A stretch of DNA of 64,000 bases, taken from the NCBI RefSeq assembly GCF_036373705.1, contig NC_089858.1:17472249-17536248 (forward strand). Direction: 5' to 3'. The notes under the pieces are model-generated. The model was not told where the DNA came from. It did not search any database and was given only the letters and a program-made list of their open reading frames with translations. The DNA comes from Amia ocellicauda. Its lineage: Eukaryota; Chordata; Actinopteri; Amiiformes; Amiidae. Positions 25,101 to 40,100 of this stretch are shown one piece after another. Positions within the stretch are counted from its first letter, which is position 1. Each line of letters begins with the position of its first letter. The translations under genes were made by a program, and so were the position numbers.

Positions 25101-28100
25101 CTGCAGCTTGCCTGATAGTGGCGGCACATCATACACATCCTCCTGGAGGTGCTCTGCTGGCAGCACCTGCGACAGGAACTGCTTGTTGTCGGGGCTCTTC
25201 TTCATCGTCACAAAGTGTGGCGGGACGTCGTAGGTCTCCTCTCGCAGGGGCCCATCAGGCACGTCCTTGCTGACAGAAGGGGGGAAGTCGTACACCTGCG
25301 AGACAATAGACACATCATCATGATTATTAGTAGTAGTAGACGTAGGATTATTATAATTATTATAATTATTATAATTATTACTTATCCTTTTGGCTTTTAT
25401 CCAAGGCGATTCAGCAACCACACAATGTGATTTACAACACTGCACTATATTTCATTTTCACGAGATGGGAGCGAATGACACAGCCGCTCTCCATCCCTGG
25501 GCCTCCAACTGCCTGGACTACAAGGCCACAGTGTGCCCCCAGGCCCCCGTCCGCTAGTCCTGCTGTCTGTCTCTCTGTGTGTGTCTCTATCTGTGTCTAT
25601 GCCTGTGCCCGTCTGTGCGTTTGTCTGTCCGTGGTTCTTAGCTCACCGTTTGCTGGGAGACGAGGTGGCTCTTCTCGACACTCGGTGGTGTGTCGTAGAT
25701 CTCCTGCATGACCTCGCGACTTGGGGGGCCCTTCACCGCCATGGGAGGGGTGTCGTATACCTACAGAGTTGGGGGGGGAGGACAGGGTGATGAGTCTAGC
25801 AGCTTATAGGTCTTTTTCAGTGATTACCTACTTCAGGCCTGAGGCTTCAATTAGGCAAGTTAATTGAATAATTAGTTTGGGTGAATGAACTGATGGTGAG
25901 CTCAGGTGTCAGGAAGGGAGAACAGGTGACCCCTTTGGCCCTTTTCTGGCTGGAGTGGATTTGAAGGACACTGATCTGATCGCTCTTATTGAAGCCGTGC
26001 TCTTCTTTGAGTGGAAGTGGGGGGATAACAGCAACTCAAACCCATCAGCTGGATAGCAAATTCTTTAAAAACAGGTAAAACTTTAACATTAAGTAAATGG
26101 GCATTTTGGGACCATAGTGGAGTCTATCTTCACAAGCTTCTCCACATATGAAGAGAGCAGCACAATCCTGTCTGCCTGTCCATAAGCCCACACATCTCCC
26201 CTCAGATAGCTGTCCCATTAACTACTTGTCAAATTCAAATGTTCTCCCCCCCACCTATTTTTTCTCGCACTGAAGGATTGTTCTTCAGATGCATAAACAA
26301 GCACAGCATTCAAGGCCACGGATGAATAGAGTCCATTGTGGCAACAGAGACAATCCACGAGAGCACGCAGAGAGACACCAGCACACCCTTGCTGGACAGA
26401 ACAGTTCCTGTCTCAAAGGACCTCGTTTTATTCTCATGAAATCTCCCTTCTCTGCTGCAGATCGAAACCAACACCACAATGGCTGCAGTCAGGGCTGGGA
26501 ACTGCATGGCCATTTCCATAAGGTACATTAAAAAGCAAAGTAAAATAAAAACACACCATACACTCCAATGTTTTGTGTTTGTTTACAAGCTCCTCAGACC
26601 GACCTGTTCACAACGACAATTCCTACACTTAATCCTGCGTTGTTTGTTGCCAGGTTGTGTTGGATGACTCAAGCAAGTTATGCAATCAGGTGAATATTAC
26701 TAATATTCCAATTTAATTTAAGTAAAACTGTTTTGTGCTCACTTAGGGTAAATAATCGCTCTCGTTTCCAACACGGTGCAAGTGAACCTCCCTTCGATGC
26801 GTAGCTAACTGCATCAGGATTTGGGTTTCTGCTGCAATGCCAAAAGCAAATAAAAAGTTTTTATTTGGCAGAGGCTCTGGGATAAACTATAATTGTAACC
26901 CTAATTAATGTCACTGAATTTTACAGTCATGACACATTAATAAAATTACATAAAATTCGTAATCATGTGCTCAGAGATCTGCTTTTATTTATACATTATA
27001 TATTTTCAGTTGAGGAGAAACAAAATGTTATGCGGATGTGTGTTCTGGTTAGAGTGGTGTTGTGAGATAAACTTTGTGGGAGCAGCAGGCTGTTAAGCAT
27101 ACAAATTGTACATTGTGTGCCCTTGCAGAGCCAAGGCAAATTATACCGAATCGCACTCTACACTCGCAATCTGTATTAACACAGTTAAATGTGCCCTTTC
27201 TGCTTGTTGTCTTCAAGTGAGCAGATTAGCAATTATAATTCTGCCTAAGCAGTGTGATATCATCTGCTCTGGAGGCCTTTCTGAGGGAGTCAGGTGGGGG
27301 GGGAGGCAGCGGGCAAAGGGGCGCTTTGAATATTAACTTCAAGCGGAAGACCAGTGTTTGCCCTGAGGGTAGGTCTAGAAGACCAGAACGACAAGAGGAA
27401 ATTAAATACGAGGAAAAAGAGTGTTATTGTGGAGCTCTACCAGCAACTGCATTTGTCCTGCTGGCTTTTCTGTCACTTCATTTCATCCACCCTGCCCCGC
27501 CCCTTCATTATTTATGAATTTACATTTTGGCAGAGGTGCGTTATGCTTCCTGGAAGTATGACCCCTTCAGGTAGAGAGGGTCAAAAAAGTCCAGGTTATA
27601 ATTTTGAGGCACCAGCAGAGGAGCTACATGTGGTGTCAGGGCTGAAGTGTGTAAAACAGTGTTAGCTCTGCTGCATTGTGGGTCTTGGCAAATCTCATAG
27701 ATCTGTGGTCTGTGGGAGAAAGGGTGGCGGTCTGTAACTAAATCTGTGCAGCTGAAATACGACAGAAATATGTACAACCGACAGACTCCCGCCCCCTGCT
27801 CCGTCAGCAACGAGTACGCAATAAGAGACAACAAGTATAAAATAAATTAAATAAGTAAAAAAAAAAAAAAAAACACACCTTCTGCACCATGAAAAGGAGA
27901 CAACGCTGCCACAGCTGTTGCAGCATTCATGCCAATAAAAAACAAATCAAATCAGGGTTTATAAACTTCGCACTGAATTAAAGAAATGCATCTCTTCCAT
28001 TTTTAATCTCCCTGGCTGTGATTTCAGTGCATGTGGCTGGTTCTCCCTGGGCACCTCAGCAGTGAATGTGAGAGCCCCCAATGTGAGTGAGAGAGAGAGA

Positions 28101-31100
28101 GAGAGAGAGAGAAAGAGGGAGAGACGAAGAGAGAGTGAGCAAGGGAGGGGTGGCTTTCATCTGAAACAGGCAGATGCACACAGCAATCTGGGGGGAACTT
28201 CACATCGGATTGGTACTCATGAATTACTTCTGCGTCTGTCTGGAACGGTCTAATCTAATTCCAGTTCCTCCGGAGTGTGAGTGCCATCCCCGCATCAGCA
28301 GTCATCCGCTTCCCAGGCTGCTGCTGTGAAAGGCCCTGGAGCTGACAAACAGACCCTCCACGGAGCCGGGCTGCTGAGATTCTGGGAAAGCCGTGCGGGT
28401 GCAGTGGCATTCTGGCGGCATTACTGGGTAATGGAGTCACTGCTCTGTGAAAAATCCATCCGGGAGGTGAGAGGGCCGAGTTAATCTTTTCTGAACACAG
28501 TGCTGCTCCAGCTCAGCGGGTCCTGGAATTTGGAAAGTACCGACACATTCTGACGCCAGAAGCGCCTGGGACTGGATGAGGCTCGTCAGTACGTTATCGG
28601 ATCACAGATGATTGAGTAACTTTTCTGTTTGCGAAAATAAATCCTTTCAGTTTCCCCCCCCTCAAGCAGGATGGGTAACTGTTCTGGGGGTGCTATTTCA
28701 AGCTTTTTCCTTTCCTTGACCTCAACGCAAACACTATAACCATTCAAGATCCCCCCAAAAAGGGAGTGTATATTTCACAAAAATGATACTGACGGTATTA
28801 CTGTCCAAGACAAACCAGACAAATCTTCTCCACAAATAGAAATAGGAGCAGAAGGAGCAGTGCCCTATAGCCAGAGCTATTTTGAAATTCTTAGAAATCA
28901 AATATTAATTTGAAATGAAACACTTTAAAAATGGATAACTCCAGTGTGTGCAGCATTGGAATGAAACAGGAATTCATTTTCCCCAGCCTGGACCCACAGC
29001 CTGGGCTGCTCTGATACTTCAGAAGCCAAAGTTTCCCAGACACTGTATGAATTATGGAGCACTCATAAAAAAGAAAGAGGAAAGAGAAGAAGCTATGAGG
29101 ATGCAGGTGCTCTACTCTTTTACTCTAGAAAGTCTGAATTTAGGAATCAACTCGTCCATCTGATCCCTCCAAAGTTCACTGCAGACTGCTTCTGTGCACA
29201 AAAATATTGTGCACAGCAAAAAGGACTGATATATATATTTATAGACAAATTAAAACATCAGGGAACACTGTGATTCTGATTCAGGGACAGACAGACAGAC
29301 AAATAGAGAGACAGATCTACAGATAGACAGACCTCAACACAGACAGGCCAATAGATAGACAGACAAACAGACAGAAAGGCAGGTGAACAGTGTGGTTACC
29401 TGTTGGTTGTACTGTCCTCGGGTGGGGGGCACGTCGTAGATGTCTTGGGAGGGGGGGAGGTGGCGCGGGACATCATACTCGTCTTGTTCAGCCTTGCTTG
29501 TGTCGTACACATACACCTGCCCCACACGTGTTGGAACCACCACCTGTAGGGGGCAGCAGAGAGCAGGGGGCCATCAGAAATGTGGCAGCACACACATTAA
29601 ACCAAGTACCTATTTCTAGGGGCTTTTCACGTTGATGTATGTATGTATTTATTTAAAGAAAGTGTTATCATAAGTGGTATCCACCTCCCTGCCTTCCTCG
29701 CCACAAACACGCCACATTTCAAGACAGCGGGGATTTAAGCCAGACCAGACACGGAGCACAGCACTGGGCCTTGGCAGTGTAGTGTGGGAAAATCAGGGTC
29801 GGACCATTGTCTGGGATGTTTGTTCTGTGCATTACAACACACTGGGTCATTCCAGCTGACCTGTCCTGTGAAAATACGCATTATGGGATATTATCATAAG
29901 TGCAGACTAGTGGATTAAGAGGGTGCCAGGGCTCTGCGATACGGACAGGTAGGCAGTTGGCGGCTGGTGGTAAAAGCTGGAGGCGTTAAAGGATATTTTT
30001 CCAGTATCATCTTTTTAATAACACGCATCAAGTCACTCCTTTCATTTTTTCGCCTGCATTTGGATTTGAAAACTGGCAGGCAAGTACATGAGTCCTGACA
30101 GCTCTGCACCGGCCCTGCAACGCTGGCTCTGCTATTGAAAGGCACTTAAGCATTCTGACACAGTGTAGCTCAGAGCTGCTGCTCTGTAATGATGTGAGCT
30201 CTGAAACCCTTAAGCGTGGCGAACACTCGAACAAAGTACCTTTTTATGGAGGCTGTTTTCTTTGCTTTTCTTTTTTTTCTTCTCAGAATGTGTTATGTAA
30301 GTTTGGTAACTTGTTTTCCTAAGAGACAAGGACTTCTCTGGTGTATGTTTTGTAATTTGTCTGTGCGGTACTCTATGTCCCATGCAAATACTACCTCTCT
30401 TGCTCTCTCTCTCTTTCTCTCTCTCTCTATATATATTCTTTCTTTCTGAAGTGTATATTTACTTTAAGATGATTCTGTCCAATTAAGTCAAACCTCATAA
30501 TAATCGCCCCCCTTTATTTCAGAATACCGTTACGCAGTCACAGAAGAAGAGACAGAGCAGTGTATTTCGGGGAGGACATGCTCAGTGGCCTGTATGTTCT
30601 GTAGTTTTGCAAAATGACACTTGATGCCTGTAAGAGCTCGAGTGGTGGCATCAAGGGAACATGTTTATCGCGTGTGCAGGATATCTGGAAAGGAGCGAAC
30701 GGCAAACGAGGGGCGCAGTATCTGTGCACAGAGCTCTCACGCAACCTCTCTCGAGAAACTGAGCCAGCACTCTGGAGCAGGAGGTCGCAGGGCTGGCTGC
30801 GTCTAGTCTTCTTGGGGCGCAGTAATTACTGGCCTGCGCGGCGGAGAGTGTTGAAATACTGTAATTTTCATCAAAGCGTCCAAGGAGTGCTGATAAGACT
30901 TAATGGTACACACTCTCAGGAGGTATATTACTACAGCAACAACACAACCCCCCCAGTTTCCCTCCACAGACCCCCACTCACACACACAACCCCCCTCCTG
31001 AGCATGTTGCTGTGGTGATAAGAAAAACTGGTGGACTGGTGAGCTCTCCGCCGCTTAAACAAAACTCACAGAGCCTTTACTGCACTGACCTTCCAAGAGG

Positions 31101-34100
31101 CAATGCTGAATTTAGTGCTGAATATGTGAGTGCAGACGAGAACAGGGCATCTCTGCTGTGGTGGCGGCTACATGGTTAGTGCAGGGACAGGTCTGTGTTG
31201 TAGAAGCTGCAGTAACCATGATGCTATCAGGATACACCATTAAACTGGAACATTACTGTTTGCCACGCTATTACCAAGCAGGCAGTGGACAGAGCTGTAA
31301 GTGATTATGAGGTGTGTGTGTCTGTTTTGAGAGTGTGTGTGCTTGTGAGTATGTGTGTGTGTCTGTTTTGACTGTGTGTGTGTGTGTTTTTCTTTCTAAG
31401 CTACTGTATTTATCCTTGCCATTATATTTAATGCTGCTGCACTTCTATAAACTATGCATCAGCTTCTGTCAGCCACAGTAATCTCTGGTGAGGGTTTACT
31501 GCCGTGAAGGTAATCTTTATGGAAAATATGAACTCCACGTTTTTTTATGCGAACCATCTGGAGTTCCAGCCTCACTCACACGGCTGCTGAGCACAGCGAG
31601 AGGAGTGGAAAATAACTCTTTCGCAGCTGGGGCAGGGACAGGCAGGCCTGTGCACACGCGCACACATACACACTCGCACACAAAGCCACCCGGCACTGCA
31701 GTGTGCTGTCAAGGTAGAGACAGACCACTGAAATTAAGACTACTCCTTTGAGCCAGCTGGGAGCAGGGTTAGGGGCAGGCTAGCTTGTTGGGGTTTTGAG
31801 GAGATGGGCCATGGCAGAAAACATCTTATGAACATACTCACAGAGAAAGTCTACCACGGGAACTCTGAGGGGCACAGAAGTATCCCAGAATTCCACATTC
31901 TGGTTCTGAGCCTAACAACCTGCCAGTCTGTCTGTTTGTCAGCGAGATCTGATGTCCTGACACATTCAGGCGGGGGGTGGGCAGTGCCTGACTATTGGAC
32001 CAGTGAACCGCACCCACAACACAACACAACACAACACAACACACGTCGCTGGGCTGTAGAGGTAGAGATGCCCCCAGGCAGCTGTCAGGCCATCCTACGT
32101 CCGTCTCCCCCTGCCCATTCGCAGCGATGCTAACTTCATTACTATCAGGAGAGGGAAGGGCCTGCCTGGGATGAAGCCACCACGATGACACTGATGAGAT
32201 TAAGGCTGAAATGTTTTCCAAAGGCCTTAATTTCTTAATTTGCTAACAGCATTCTGAGGTGGCTTAAATCTTATTTGCGATAAACCAGTTTCACCGAGCC
32301 ACCATTTAACTCCTCAAGAGTCGCTACTTGGCAGCTGATGAACTTGCCCATTAGATGAAGCCATTAGAGCTAGCTGATAACAATCACTTTACAGGAGCCT
32401 TAATTGAGGTTTTAAATTCCCCATTTCTGACTTTCATTTGCTTAAATACCACTCTCCGCCCCCCGCTTATTGGCTGAGTGAGGTGGCTGTGCGTTTTTCA
32501 TGCCTAATGCTCTGCAAAGACAGGGGCTGTGAGGTTTGTCAGCTCAGACGATTTGTCCCTGTTAGTCCATGCTGGGTTTAAGGTGGAACGCAGCCCACAG
32601 CTCTATCATCGTTCGGGAGAGGAGTCCAACCCCCCTCACCTCCAGCAGATTAGTTTGGAGTTTCAGGCCGCAAGCAAAACAATAAGCAAGAAATGTGTCA
32701 CCCACGCACGGGTCACAAACAGGAAATGGCTGCTGCTTCCTGCTGAGGAGGGGAGAGTCCCTGGCACACTGGCTCATGGCAAGAAGAGTTTCTAGAGGTC
32801 AGACACAGGGCTGGCCTCACGCATTACAAAACCGCCACACCGCTCCCAGGCAGCGCCGCCCAGATGTGAGCTCAGCCACCAGATTCATGGCCTGTGTTCT
32901 GCAAGCAGCAGCAGTCAGGTGTACAGGGCAGTAGCAGCTCATTATGAAGTTCCATTTCAACCCTTCTGCTGAAAAATTGGCTCGGGTCAGAGGATGTGTT
33001 TGTACTGGCGCTCAAGTCTGTTTTCCTGGCACATTTTGCTGGGAGATTATGTCTGTCCCAGCATGTTGTGCTGAAGTCAAAATGCACACGTTCGCAGGCA
33101 ATTTTTCTGTATGATGCGATATACAGTGTCGGTTTTAAAATGTACTGAGCAGGTAGAGAACAGGTTGAACAAACTAGCGAAAAACTGCCTGCAGGAGTCA
33201 TGGGTCTCCAAGACTCCTAGTGCCTCCCTCTGGCTGAGGTATGGAAAAAAATGAAACGCACACACACAGATGGATGGACACACAGAGACACACACAGGCA
33301 CACACATACTTCACAGCCCAGTAATCAATGCAGCTTTGTTAAACATTAAGGACAATGTGGCCGCTAATTACACGCTGTAATCTGGTAATACTGTATCTCT
33401 GCCCTATTGGCCTTGTATCCATGGAGACCACACTGAGAGAGGGCGCTTGTGCTTCCTTCTTATGATAGAATAAACACACTGCGCTCTCACTGAGGTCAGC
33501 ACTTTGTAGCTTCAGACACGCGCACATTGATCAGTTTTGATTTCCTTAGTCTGTGGTGGCCGATGGCTTGTAAGCTACCATGCCATGCATGGCCCCTGTG
33601 TCCCTGAACAAAGTGTCTTCCACCACAAGCCTACCCCATCTCAGAGAGCTCATGGTTAATTCCTCACTACCTGCCACAGTGGCTGCACTCTCAACTGCAT
33701 GCCAACAGTGTGAGGCAGTCAGAGCGCCGTGACATTGAAAAGCACCTCACATTCTTTACCAACTAAACACCGTGACTCTCCTATCTTGAAATACACATTA
33801 ACAGTCTGATGTAGATAGGGGAAACTCGAGCACTCCGGTGAATAGCGATGTGAACGACGCAATCTGTGGAGTTTAAGCCAAGAGGCAGGTTCTTAAGTGC
33901 GCACCTCGCTACCACTACAGCATCATCATCATCCACAACATTTTCAAAAACCCTGAGAACCCACCCTCATCATTCCCCCTGAATCTTAACCCTCCCAAAC
34001 CGAACCACCACCCCTAAAAGCTCTCCCTGACACAAACCCTCATCTAAAGACTAGCTCTGACCCAGACCCTTATCGTAACCCTAGTCCAGTACGAACGCAG

Positions 34101-37100
34101 ACCCTGATAAGAACCCAGCCTCTTTGCCAAGGCCTAACCCCAAAGCAACAACTGTACTCTTACAAGATCAGTTTTCTTGGCTGGTCCTTCTTTTGTAGAA
34201 CAATGTGCACAATGTGATCATATAACAGGGATAAATATTTACTTTTTATAAGTACAGCTGTAATATATAACATATTTCAGACAAGAAACACAAGTAGCTT
34301 TACTTTGCTAATCGGGTTTCTGCTCAGCACAAATATATGATTGTTTGGGAAATAGGGCAAAGCTGTATCGGAGATGGAAGTGGTACGAATGACTGCACAC
34401 ACCACTCAGGTTTTGAAGACGGTGTTATACCAGTGTGTCACATTAGCTGTGTCTCGGCTCACTTTGCAGGTTTTCATGTCCATATCATTAGGCAGCAGGT
34501 GCTTAATCTGAATATGATTACACAGTCAAGCTTACAAAGTAATATCTTCGTTTTTTATTTTTTATTTGGTTATGCATCACTGTCAGAATCTACCAGTAGC
34601 TTGTATATAGAAGGAGGATGAGTTCTCAATAGGATTTTCCAAGCATTTTTCCAGTAAATGGGAATTACCAGGTAGTTTTTACATTATTTGTCCTTTTGTG
34701 TGTGTGACTGGGTGTCTGTGTGAGTGTGTTTGTGTGTGTGTCTGTGTGTGTTTATGAAAGGTCATCCTTTTGTAAGCTTCCGCCTGTTTACCACATGGGA
34801 TTCAAGGTCAAATAAATATCCGTGCTTTCCAAAAAGAAAGGAAAAATAAAAGGCACGTTTGTCTTCAGGTTAAATATTGACCCAATGTAGACACAGTATT
34901 ACGAAAGTGAAGCTGCTATTCTCTAGTCCTGTGGGCTTCAGTCTACAAGTCTGTGTTAATCCAGATGATAAGAATTGTAGCCCCACACCTCCAGACCAGG
35001 ATGTATCTTTCACAATAAACAGATTAGATTAAAAAAATCTCACTATTATCATTAAATTAGGGGGCATTAGCATCTTTATCCTTAAGCATGCTGTGGAGAT
35101 TGGGAGAGATGGATAGGGGCTCTGAGGGGTGCGGTTTATACAGATGTGTCTGGGGGGTTTATCTAATGGAAATCAATTGTGCTTGGAATGGTTTATCAAT
35201 GAGAACCAGCAGGGAGGAGATGCAGGCCACAGGACCAGCTGTCACAAGATTTTACTGAGGCAAGGGTAATGATGATGTCACAAGGGAGTGGGTGTGTCTT
35301 CTGGAGGGACAGGGACACACACCCCTTGCCAAACAATGGAATGGAACCATCGCTATTTCCTATTATCACCCCCCCCACCCCCAAGTACACTGCCAGCTGT
35401 GCATAGGTCACGCACTCACAATTAGATCTTGGGGATTCTTTTGGTGGCGTAGATCAACACAGGCTCGGATAACAGCTTGCAAATCTGACCCCCTCCACCC
35501 ATTACCCAGTCACCCTCCCGACACGCTGACACATGCCGGCACTCACACTGCTGAGTCCTGCTGACCTGCTCACTGTGGAAGCCTTAGACCCGAGACTCCA
35601 GGCAGCTTGTTCAGGACAGTTGGGGCAGATTACTGTTGGCAACATCTGCCCAGCTCTTCAGAAACAGTTTGGACTCTGTTTTGAGTCATTGCACCTTAGC
35701 TGAACATCCCACACATCTGATCCACACGCTGAACACGCATTCCTGAGCTGGGGAGTTTAGCTATGAAATTGCAAAGCGTGCAATAGAACAGTCAAGGGAC
35801 AGGATGTTTGTTCCTTCACACACACAAAATACGTTTAATCAACAGAACTGACGCAAGGACAGAAAGTCCAGTGTGAGTGCTAGTGTATGATGTCACTGGT
35901 CCTCTGAAACTCACACAACTAAATAATAAAATCCTAAAAAATGTGTTATCAAAACGCAGTTCCCAGATTAATATAATATGTGATACTCTCGCTGTGGGGG
36001 ATAATCATTGAATCACACTTATCTTGTATAAAACAGTATTTTACAGATTAAAACAAGGAACTAATCCTAATTCCCTCCCCTTTGCATACAGTGATTTTTG
36101 CATTATAACCCTCCCCTCCACACACTACACACACACATACGAAGACACAACGATTGTCTTCTCATAGAGCACAGGAGATAAGTTGAAATGAGTAGTCCTC
36201 CTGGTGAGACTGATGTCAATTTCAATAGTGGGTCTGGGCCAACCAACGCCGCCTGCGATTGCCTCTGTGAGCATCTCCTGATAGGACACTTGAACACGTT
36301 GGGCTGTGCTTTCTGTCCTTCTTGTTTTGCCGGACAGCTCTGACAGCTCGCACTGCAGAGTGACTGGAAACGCGTGCTGCACCATGCCACTGAGTCAAGG
36401 CAAGTTTTTTTAGATCAGTGGATCACTGGTTTTCTAAAAGGGCACGCGTGACAATGATAAGTGTATTTTATGAATCACTATCAGGGCAGCAGCATGGAGG
36501 AGTGGAGGGTCATGGGTTCAATCCCAGCTGTACCCTTGAGCAAGGTACTTTGCATAGAGTTCTCCAGTAAAAACCCTGCAGGGTACTTGTAAGTAAAAAT
36601 AATGTGATATATTGTTACAATTGTAAGTTGCCCTGGATAAGGAAATATAATAAGAAGAGTGTTGGATTATATGAAAATCTGAGTTTTGGTGGCTTATTGA
36701 AAACCTTAAAAATTGGTGAATATATCCTTCTCAGGGCACATGCTTGCAAATTCCATGAGGCTGCGATAAATCTAAACTCACAGTGTGAAATTATAAAATG
36801 CAAAAGCTGAACACCTGATTTAACTATTCATTTTAATTACGTTTTTTTTGGTTGTTGACCCAAAAACCTAACAGGTGGCTTTGTAAGACTAGAGTGAACT
36901 GCCCCCCACTCCTCTCTGGGGTCACCATCTGTGCCACAAGCTGTCCCTTCTCTAGGGGAGAACAATAGTTTTGTGTTGGGGGGGGGCATTGTTCTGCAGC
37001 GAATTTCTTTGGTTTCTCCTGTTGCTCTCCTGCTGCTCCTGCCATCAGAGCAGAAACAAAACAAATGCCATCAATCTGCCTGTGCCTCCCCAACCCCGAC

Positions 37101-40100
37101 TGCTTATCCATGAAAGGGAAACACAAGGAGAGGCTGTGGTGTAGTGGCATCCCCAGCTGTGCCATTTCAGGACACAGCCCATGCCAGGTGAGGCTCCTCT
37201 CAGCGCAGGCCAGAGCATCATCTGAGGGGGCTGGAGTCGTGTCACGGCAACCTCTGTGCCTTAGGGGCTCCAGCTGGAAACTCGGGGCCTGGATCCCCCT
37301 AACCAACAGCACTCTCAGCTGACTGGTGGAAGACAAGTTCCGCCTTGGCCACAAAACCCCAGCTGATTAGCAGCAGCTCTGAGAGGCCGCCTGAAGACGC
37401 TGGTGGAGTTGGTATTTAACAGCCCAGACCAACCGGCCCAAACCGACAGGAAATGACATCATTGTGCTGCCAGAGCCAAACCCGCGTCCATGCACAGACA
37501 CCCAGAGCAGCGTCACTCCAGGCTGCAGCCATACAGCGCGGATCCCTGGACAATGGACTGGCTTCAGTGCTGCATTGCAAACCACAGGTCCGGCCCTGTC
37601 TTGAAGCACTGGGCTCAGGTTAGCTGCAGGCTGGAGGCTGCGGAGGTTCAGAGAGGAGACACCGAGCCGGGCCCGTTAATCTGCTAATCCGCCCATTTGC
37701 TCAGCACGACAGGCTTTGGCCACATAACAGGCATAGCTGCCATTACTGGGAGGGCTGTGGGAGACTCCTGCTGCTGCCTCAGCAAGACGGACAGGCCAGC
37801 CTGTGACCCACCCCCCAAAAGCGCAGCAGCACAGGAGACGGCAGCACTTCCACAATCTGCTCACAGTCTCACAGGGATTCTGCAGGCTTGACCACTGCTC
37901 CAGCCCAAACGCCTAAAATCATTCAAACACATGCGGGCATGCACGGTGTTCAGAAGAGCTCAAGGGCATCAGAAGTATTTTATATTCTACAAAATGGAGG
38001 CAGGGAGGGAGGCAATGTTCAGCCTGAGTCTTATCACACTCCTAACACTATCCATTCCCCAGCAAAGAGGGTGGGGGGATCTCTGCACAGCTCCTGACAA
38101 TCTGGACTACACGCCTGTCTCCACCATCTATTAATAGAAAATGATGCAATTTTGTCTCCTGGGAGACAGCAAGCATCCTCAGAGCCTGTGCAGCTGGCAG
38201 CCCAGCTCAGGCAATTACAGCACGAGCTCTGGGAGTCTGGCTCTGCTCTGCTCTACTCCACTGAACTCTTGTGCTGTACTCTACTGTGCTGTACTGTGCT
38301 GTACTCTACTGTGCTGTACTGTACTCCTCTGTACTCTATTGTGTTCTGCTCTGCTGAGAGAGATGCTGATAAGGACAAGTACAGAACTGACACAGTATCA
38401 GCCCTCTGCCCACTGCCAGCCATACACACCTGCATTCATACACACACACACTCTCTCTGCTGATTGTTATGGGGGAAGGGGACAGACTGAGCCCAGTGTG
38501 TTTTTCCAGTGTGTCAGATCCTCCGGCCTTGACGGTGACTTTAAAGCACAGAGCGTCCCTGGAAAAGCATGAGCTGTACTTTTTGCAGGACACTATCCCG
38601 CTCCACAATTAAGATCTATATATTACTGTTTACAGCAACCACAATGTAGAGAAAAATACTACACAAAAGGCCTCAACGCACCAGCCCCCCTCATCCTTTT
38701 CAAGAGCGGCGTACAGAGATCAAGCAAACCGGTTCTGAAGCTGGCTGTTGACTAATGACAAGGCACCATCGGGAAACCTCAGGAGAGTTTTAACCTCTCC
38801 TGCTCCACGGCTTCTCCTTCTTTGTTGACACCCCTTCTGCATTAGACAAGCAAATAAATGGGCCCAGGTTGGAGGGAGATAAGGAGCAGGCTTTTCAAAA
38901 CAGTTAATCTTCTGACCTCTTAAGTGCTAGTTATTCCTCTTTGTCACGAGTAAAGGGGGCCTTATTAGAAGGTGCAGTGTTTTGGTGTTGTTGTCTTTCT
39001 TGTTGTTTTCTAACTTGGTGATATCGCTCTCACGATCAATCCCAGAGGGAGTTTTCATCACCAAACCAACTCACGCCCCCGAGAAGCATCATTCTTTCAT
39101 TTATTTTTGGAGTGCGTGGGGAGAAAGGGGACAGAGGGACGAGTTTGTCCCCAAGGTTTGACACAGTGGCACACGGAGACCTCCACTGGACCTCTCGACC
39201 GAACCACCGCACAGAACACAGGCCACGCAATCAGGAGACCGCTCCGCACGTCACTATATTCGAGCCCGCCCTGTGGTGCCGGCGAGGGACACGCAAATAG
39301 ATCTCCACGTCTAACCCCTAGTTGAAACCATATGGCTGCCCTGCCTGAGGAGTTGGCTTGAAAGGCATTCCACCGGTCCTGCAAGCTCCGCAGTTACAGG
39401 GATAACGACCTGCCTGGTTGGCTGTCATACTGTACACTGTACTTTCACAGCAACTCCCTGGCAAACTGGGCTGTTTTATGTGGTGTGAGAAATTCTATAC
39501 AACTTCCCGGTCCAGAGCCCATCCCCCCAGCTTCCCTCGCACAATTCTGTTGCCATACAGTATTTAAAAATAAACTTCCCATTCCCTGCTCTGTAAATGA
39601 TGTCTTAGTTCAGGCTCCCCGAGTCTCCGCACTGGACCGGAGCCAGGCAGCTGCTGTAGAGACAGGCACTTGAATTATTTATTGAATCCGCGCTGCTGGA
39701 ATACCAGGTCAAAGTCACTGTCACTGTTTCCCCACACGTGCTGGTATATGGGGCAAGGCCAAGGAGCGCAGATTTTTAAACATTGCACGAACAGAGGGAG
39801 ATAAACATAGTGCTACCAGTCCCCCAGAACACAAATTTCACTGGGACAAAACTGAGAGAAACCCCCCCCACACACACACAACTCCCCACCCCCACTGTTC
39901 AATGCAGTTTTTCTCCCGCCCTAGACAGAGGCAAGTACGGCAGTAAATAAATAAATTAATGAATAAATATCCACCCAGAGCCACAGAACATGAATAGGAA
40001 CTCTTCAGGACATCCAGAACCAGAACCCTGGGGGCTGCCTGAAGAGCTCCAGACAGGAATGTGTTGGTAAAAAAACGAGCTGGGACAAACTCTGTTTAAT

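Noticed and set aside
28085..28113. (AG)n tract as a CRISPR-like or functional array
   Set aside because: It is a plain dinucleotide microsatellite; the genome is eukaryotic.
36833..37354. 173-codon minus-strand frame
   Set aside because: The translation looks like non-coding GC-rich DNA with no motif; considered as an extra bcar1 exon but human and fish order leaves no gap between exons 2 and 3.
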